Of a DNA stretch of 64,000 nucleotides, positions 59,869-64,000 are shown in pieces (the first letter of the stretch is position 1; each line of letters opens with the position of its first letter). Under the pieces are notes generated by a model, which did no database searches, had not been told where the DNA came from, and saw only the letters and a list, made by a program, of their open reading frames with translations. The stretch comes from Niebla homalea (Eukaryota; Ascomycota; Lecanoromycetes; Lecanorales; Ramalinaceae). The DNA lies in the NCBI GenBank assembly GCA_019925105.1, contig JAHGAU010000007.1, forward strand, positions 558,001-622,000, in the 5' to 3' direction. The position numbers were made by a program, and so were the translations under genes.

Positions 59869-60790
59869 TAGTGCAGGTGAGGGTGGTAAAGGTGGTAGTG
59901 CAAGTGAGGACGCAGGTGAGGGTGGTAAGGGTGGTAAGTGAGGGTAAGGGTGAGGGTCCAAGTGAGGGTGGTAAGGGTGGTAAGTGAGGGTGCAAGTGAA
60001 GGTGGTAAGGGTGGTAAGTGAGGGTAAGGGTGAGGGTCCAAGTGAGGGTGGTAAGGGTGGTAAGGGTGATGAGGGTGATGGAGAGGGTGGTAAGTGAGGG
60101 TAGTAAGTGAGGGTGCAAGTGAGGGTAAGGGTGAGGGTGATGGTGCAGGTGAGGGTGATGGTGAGGGTGAGGGTGGTGATAAGGTGCAGGTAAGGGTAAA
60201 CGTGGGGGTGATGGTGATGGTGCAGGTGCAGGTAAGGGTAAAGGTGAGGGTGAAGGTGAGGGTGATGGTAAAGGTGAGGGTGATGAGGGTGATGGTGAGG
60301 GTGAGGGTGATGGTGAGGTAGGTGAGGGTGGTGGTAAGGTGTAGGTGCAAGTGAGGGTGCAGGTGAGGGTAATAGTGCGGGTGGTAAGGGTGATGGTAAG
60401 GGTGGTAGTGCGGGTGAAAGTGGTGCAGGTGATGGTGATGGTGATGGTAATGGTGATGGTGATGGTGATGGTGATGGTGATGGTGATGGTGATGGTAATG
60501 GTGATGGTGATGGTGATGGTGATGGTGATGGTGATGGTGATGGTGATGGTGATGGTGATGGTAATGGTGAGGTAGGTGAGGGTGGTGGTAAGGTGAGGGT
60601 GAGAGTGAGGGTAAGGGTGATGAGGGAAAGGGTGCAGGTAGTGGTAAAGGTGGTAGTGCAAGTGAGGGTGGTGAGGGTGGTAATAAGGGTAGTGCAGGTA
60701 AGGGTGCAGGTGAGGGTGGTAGTGCAGGTGATGGTGATGGTAATGGTGAGGTAGGTGAGGGTGGTGGTAAGGTGCAGGTAAAAGGGTAAG
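59869..60790 (+). repeat. G-rich hexamer-based minisatellite, copy 2
   Basis: Mixed GGTGAG, GGTAAG, GGTGCA, GGTGGT and GGTGAT units on the plus strand. They produce long frames on both strands (up to about 390 codons) of Thr/Leu/Pro/His or Val/Met repeats, which I regard as artefacts. A segment of about 75 bases around 59929-59990 recurs at about 60002-60065. Confidence 0.85.
60429..60570 (+). repeat. Pure GGTGAT hexamer array, about 23 units
   Basis: Nearly perfect tandem GGTGAT; the few variants are GGTAAT, again a G-to-A change in a TG context. Confidence 0.92.
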
Positions 60791-61043
60791 GGTAAGGGTC
60801 AAAATGTCAACAAACAAGGCTCAGCCTTACCACGGTTTAAAAATAAAAAAATTAAAAAAAAGTCGTATTCGTAAAGCCGCTTTGACGCCGCTTTAACGCC
60901 GCTTGGAAGCCGCTTTAACGTTACTTTAAATTAAAAGCTACTTTAACGTCCCTTTAACGGGCTTTTTAATTATAAGCCGCGTTAACTACCAGTTAACGTC
61001 ACTTTCAGAATCATATAAGTTCCCTTAAGGTAAGGTTATTATA

Positions 61044-61199
61044 TGTTATATACATACATAGCATGGGGGATACGCGGGAGCATTCATAGGTATAGGACAC
61101 TCTTTGTACGTAGAGGACAGATGATCCTTAGGATCCCATCTGCATTCAGGTAGAATCATCATTTATACATTATCACACTTTTTGGTCCATACACCAACA
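61044..61199 (+). repeat. Solo LTR of family E
   Basis: 156 bp, TGTTATATACATACATAGC to GGTCCATACACCAACA, with exact target duplication TTATA (61039-61043, 61200-61204). It lies seven bases outside the right end of the minisatellite element and is inverted relative to the E LTR at 61856. Confidence 0.9.
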
Positions 61200-61204
61200 T
61201 TATA

Positions 61205-61855
61205 TTAATATTTTACGATAAAGTAAATCCGCGAGAATTATAAGATAAGAAATTTAGAACGGCGATTTCGTAATATTATAAATAGCTAAAAATATTATTT
61301 AAGGGGGGGGTAACGCTTTACGGAAGCTTAATAATTGGGTATAATATTGGGATAAGCATATTTATAAATATAAAAGAGCTAAGTAACGCTTTAAAAAGGT
61401 AATAAGTTAATAAAAAAGTAATTACTTTAATCATATACGCTTTATTATATAAAGACCTTATAAATCTAAAAGTATTTAAGCTATATATTTAAGTAAAGAA
61501 AAAGTTATTATAAAAGAAAGTATTAACGGAGTCACAATATATATAGAACTTAAAAGTTAGGTTTTTAACTTATATAATATTTCGGATTTATTTTTATAAG
61601 GGTAATAAATAGAAATATTTATTATATATTGTTTATTTAATCTTAAATACTATAATTACGTATTTACGGGACCTCCGCGGAGTTAAATCGTAGAGTTTAA
61701 GGCTTAAAGAAGGGGAAGGAAGGATTTATGGTAAAAGTCTTAATTACCTACTATTACTTAATAATCGGTTCTAATATAAAGTAAGCGATACGTTATTTTT
61801 AATATTTTTAAAATAATAATAATATCGTTATTAATTAAGTAAAATTAAATATTTA
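61205..61855. other. Unassigned AT-rich region between two E LTRs
   Basis: Holds a run AAGGGGGGGG at 61302-61312, which resembles a polypurine tract of a lost LTR element, and a purine block AAGAAGGGGAAGGAAGG near 61708-61726. No domain recognised. Confidence 0.35.
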
Positions 61856-62570
61856 TGTTGGTGTATGGACCAAAAAGTGTAATAATGTATGAATAATGAT
61901 TCTACCTGAAGGATGGGAGCATCATAAGGATGCCTGTCCTCTACGTATAAACGGGTGTCCTATACTTATTAATATTCGTCCTATATATATAATATATAAT
62001 AAATGCTATTAAAAGAAAAAAGGCCACTGCTTATAGTAATACTTATTTTAATAAATTAATATAAATACCAATATTTAATAATCCATTATACTTCCTATAT
62101 ACTATATTTAAATATTAAAGTCTTACTTAATTTTACGGGGGCGGCCGCGACCACGCTTAAGACGGAGCGTGTAAAAAGTACTATTAAACGATAAGGGTAT
62201 TATTTTTATGGGCGTTAATAATTGTAATAAAATAATAATACCTTAAATATAAAGTCTGCTACGGCGGGTAACGATAATGATATTATTGAATTCAGGATAT
62301 GCAGTATAGAATTTATATAGTAAGTCTAGGTATAACTTTAATAACGGAAGCTTATTATTATGTTCTATACCTTAAGTAATTTATTTAATTAAATATCTAC
62401 TATTTCTTTCTCTATAAATAATCTTTTTAATAATATACTCTTTTTTATTTTGGGAATCTATTTCGAATATAAGCGGTACGTTACGGTTAAATTATTTATT
62501 AAAAGGGTTTTTTATAGGGTTATTAATTAACTTAAATATATTAATTAAAATAACCGGTACTATTTTTATA
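61856..62570 (-). mobile_element. Family E element E3, 3' end (3' LTR and chromodomain), cut by D2
   Basis: TGTTGGTGTATGGACC opens the LTR at 61856, which should end near 62005 by comparison with the solo copy. To the right the sequence parallels 48740-49250 of E2, including a GGGGCGGCCG block. Family D element D2 interrupts it at 62571 and the rest lies beyond the window. Confidence 0.8.
62330..62560 (-). pseudogene. E3 chromodomain (decayed, less than E2)
   Basis: The minus-strand frame reads NRNVPLIFEIDSQNKKEYI, then IKKIIYRERNSRYLIK, a Trp-type stop, IT, a Trp-type stop, GIEHNNKLPLLKLYLDL. This is the pattern of a fungal chromovirus chromodomain: E-Y-x-VE-x-I then R-x-x-x-x-YLVKW then G-x-EHN-x-W. 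Confidence 0.75.
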
Positions 62571-62732
62571 TGTCACGGTATGGACCATGGGAGGATTCCT
62601 TGGCACGGAGCGGCCTTACCTTCTTCCGTATACTTGGCGTATACACTTATATTACGCACCTTTATAACTAGATAGCTACTTATTATACATTTTACACTTA
62701 CTCACTTTATGCATACCGCATTTCTCGTGATA
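62571..62732 (+). repeat. Family D 5' LTR of D2
   Basis: TGTCACGGTATGGACCATGG to GCATTTCTCGTGATA; 162 bp, close to the solo copy at 17937. Confidence 0.92.
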
Positions 62733-62734
62733 AA

Positions 62735-62747
62735 TGGTAGTAATAGC
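62735..62747 (+). other. Primer-binding site of D2
   Basis: TGGTAGTAATAGC begins two bases after the LTR and corresponds to TGGTAATAATAGC in element G. Confidence 0.65.
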
Positions 62748-62874
62748 TTAGATATCTAAGCTTTTGATATAGATTAAGTATAACCTTTACTGCGCTGTAA
62801 TTAGTGTAGCTACGTTGTAACTTATTTACCTAACATTTCACCAAACGGAGTCTTTAACTAGACATCTTACCGTC

Positions 62875-63303
62875 ATGCCTTTATCTACCAGATCTGTATC
62901 AACAGCTCCAGCTGGCTCGATCATATCATCCTCGTTATTATAATATTCATCAGCTCCCAAATCGACTGAATCACCCTTCTCAATACCTCAAACCTCACCT
63001 GCAAGATTTAGGACTTTATTACCAATACCTTTAACAGCAAGCTCATTACGAGTCAGCTACTTCTCACCCAAATCATACCTCACAATTCATGACCTCTATA
63101 TGAGATTTGCACCTCTCAAATCTCTCACTTCACCAAAATCGACAATATTTAAAGTGTCACTATTAAAGGTGCTATTACCTATAATACTCAAAGACCTCCT
63201 CAATAAATTTGCACCCAAATTGAGTACACCACCCTTGAATCCATCCTCATCAATCAAACCACCTGCTCCGTCATTATCGCAAGCGAAGCCATGCTCACCT
63301 TGA
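62875..63303 (+). pseudogene. Unrecognised reading frame in D2, open but for one stop
   Basis: From ATG at 62875 a frame of 143 codons runs to a stop at 63301-63303, broken only by TAA at 62941-62943 (codon 23), which would be CAA before a C-to-T change. The predicted product is rich in Ser, Pro and Leu (for example MPLSTRSVSTAPAGS near the start, KPPAPSLSQAKP near the end), with no domain I recognise and no membrane segment of note. An ATG at 63100 gives the uninterrupted 67-codon remainder. It may be coding in the ancestral element or simply unmutated sequence that happens to be open. Confidence 0.35.
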
Positions 63304-63499
63304 CCTCAAAAGTCTACTTTAAAGCCAAAACAAGAGCCTTAGGCTAAATTATAAAGTAAGTCCTTACCCAGAACACATATAAGTACAGTGGACTTAAAGA
63401 GCAGTCTTTCCGCAAGGCTAGATACGTTCAAACGATGGCCATAACGCATGTTTAAATATATAATACCACTTTCACTTACAAAGCTAAGTTATAAAGCTA

Positions 63500-63720
63500 A
63501 GTTATATCTATATACCTGAACCAGGTTACCCTGAGTAGATTACCTGTATCAATTGTAAAAGGCACTACTATGACTTCTTAAGAGGTAAGGATCTTAATGA
63601 ATAGGCTTATATGTATGATAAGGCGTGCTCGTTCTATAAGCAACCACCCAGCAATTACTGGTGAAGAATACGACTCGGGAATACCTCGGAAATTACGTTT
63701 TTAAGCGATTTAGCTCGCTC
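63500..63720 (+). pseudogene. Possible gag C-terminal remnant of D2
   Basis: Another plus-strand frame reads ITCINCKRHYYDFLRGKDLN then YKQPPSNYW near 63538-63660, with a Cys-x-x-Cys pair. The stretch aligns with the RIP-altered D1 at about 30405-30505. Only half of a zinc knuckle is visible, so this is tentative. Confidence 0.35.
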
Positions 63721-63962
63721 GCAATGCTTAAAATCACAATTATTTCCCGGGTAGATCACGATAATCCCTCGGCTTGCGCTTTTTTTCAATATGCGATCTT
63801 ACCACCCTTTAATTCTCAACAACCACACATATAAACAATGTCATTAATGCACTCGGGGCTTACTCTTGGTTACCTTTACCACCGAGGCTATCAAAATTCA
63901 TGGTATTTTATGGTCAATAGTGCGACGTGGACGTCGTTTTTTTCTCTTTTTTGTAGGCATAT

Positions 63963-64000
63963 TGTTACGGTATGGACCATGGGAGGATTCCTTGGCACGG
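63963..64000 (+). repeat. Family D 3' LTR of D2 (first 38 bases)
   Basis: TGTTACGGTATGGACCATGG; one C-to-T change relative to the 5' LTR at the inner edge. It runs off the window. Confidence 0.9.

Larger units (their letters stand above)
59163..61036. mobile_element. Minisatellite-bearing terminal-inverted-repeat element, copy 2
   Basis: The ends ACCTTACC (59163) and GGTAAGGT (61029-61036) are inverted. Subterminal regions hold multiple GCGGCGTTAA-type motifs, on the left at 59275-59335 and inverted on the right at 60870-60990. Inside are a 12-bp array, the conserved core, a 15-bp array, mixed G-rich hexamers and a pure GGTGAT array. The order matches copy 1 at 17363-19343 and the composition is far less AT-shifted. 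No transposase frame is present. I found no convincing target duplication. Confidence 0.6.
62571..64000 (+). mobile_element. Family D element D2, truncated by the window end
   Basis: 5' LTR at 62571-62732 and the first 38 bases of the 3' LTR from 63963 are visible, so the full element would be about 1.55 kb. The primer-binding site and 3' block match D1, but most of the interior (about 62750-63340) could not be aligned to D1 and keeps near-normal composition. Preceding bases are TTATA; the matching duplication lies outside the window. Confidence 0.85.

Noticed and set aside
59511..60817. Frames of 279 and 391 codons through the copy 2 arrays
   Set aside because: Same cause as in copy 1: low-complexity Thr/Leu/Pro/His repeats, several overlapping frames open at once, no codon structure.

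Overview
This window reads as a gene-free, AT-rich heterochromatic block from a filamentous ascomycete (Pezizomycotina). I found no convincing host gene, tRNA or rRNA. It is built almost wholly from nested transposable elements that decayed by C-to-T and G-to-A transitions, the pattern of repeat-induced point mutation (RIP). Coding frames can still be followed, but nearly every Gln, Trp and Arg codon that can become a stop has done so (CAA/CAG to TAA/TAG), and TpA is everywhere. Short islands of ordinary composition are mostly LTR edges, solo LTRs and minisatellites.

Left block (1-16847): a Ty3/gypsy element of family C, plus strand, enters from the left. It is split by a family A gypsy element (832-14680, minus, target duplication AATAA), which is itself split by a family B chromovirus (3047-10309, plus, target duplication AAATT). 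Next is an inverted-repeat DNA element full of G-rich minisatellites (17363-19343), invaded by a solo LTR of family D. A second family B copy lies at 19663-26839 on the minus strand.

Centre (about 26.8-45.5 kb): decayed sequence with an LTR-like GC island at 27.2-27.6 kb. A 2.0-kb gag-only LTR element D1 follows (28925-30968), then a complete family C element (31247-44721, minus). That element carries a complete 5.8-kb Tad-like LINE (33232-39056) with a 14-bp target duplication and a GATT-repeat tail. To its right is the integrase C-terminus and chromodomain of another gypsy element, K.

Right block (45.5-64 kb): a minus-strand gypsy element E2 can be followed through chromodomain, integrase, RNase H and reverse transcriptase. 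It is broken by a solo C LTR, a solo H LTR, a 2.3-kb gag-only element F, a 1.3-kb element G and an LTR-like repeat J. A second copy of the minisatellite-bearing inverted-repeat element lies at 59163-61036. It is followed by a solo E LTR, the 3' end of another E copy, and a family D element (D2) running off the window.

Target duplications were read by eye at nearly every junction, so the nesting order is well supported. The most interesting features are the paired minisatellite inverted-repeat elements, three short LTR families (D, F, G) sharing one primer-binding site that looks complementary to initiator tRNA-Met, and a RIP gradient across LTRs in which outer edges survive and inner edges are destroyed. 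Family letters A-L are local labels. No database search was possible.
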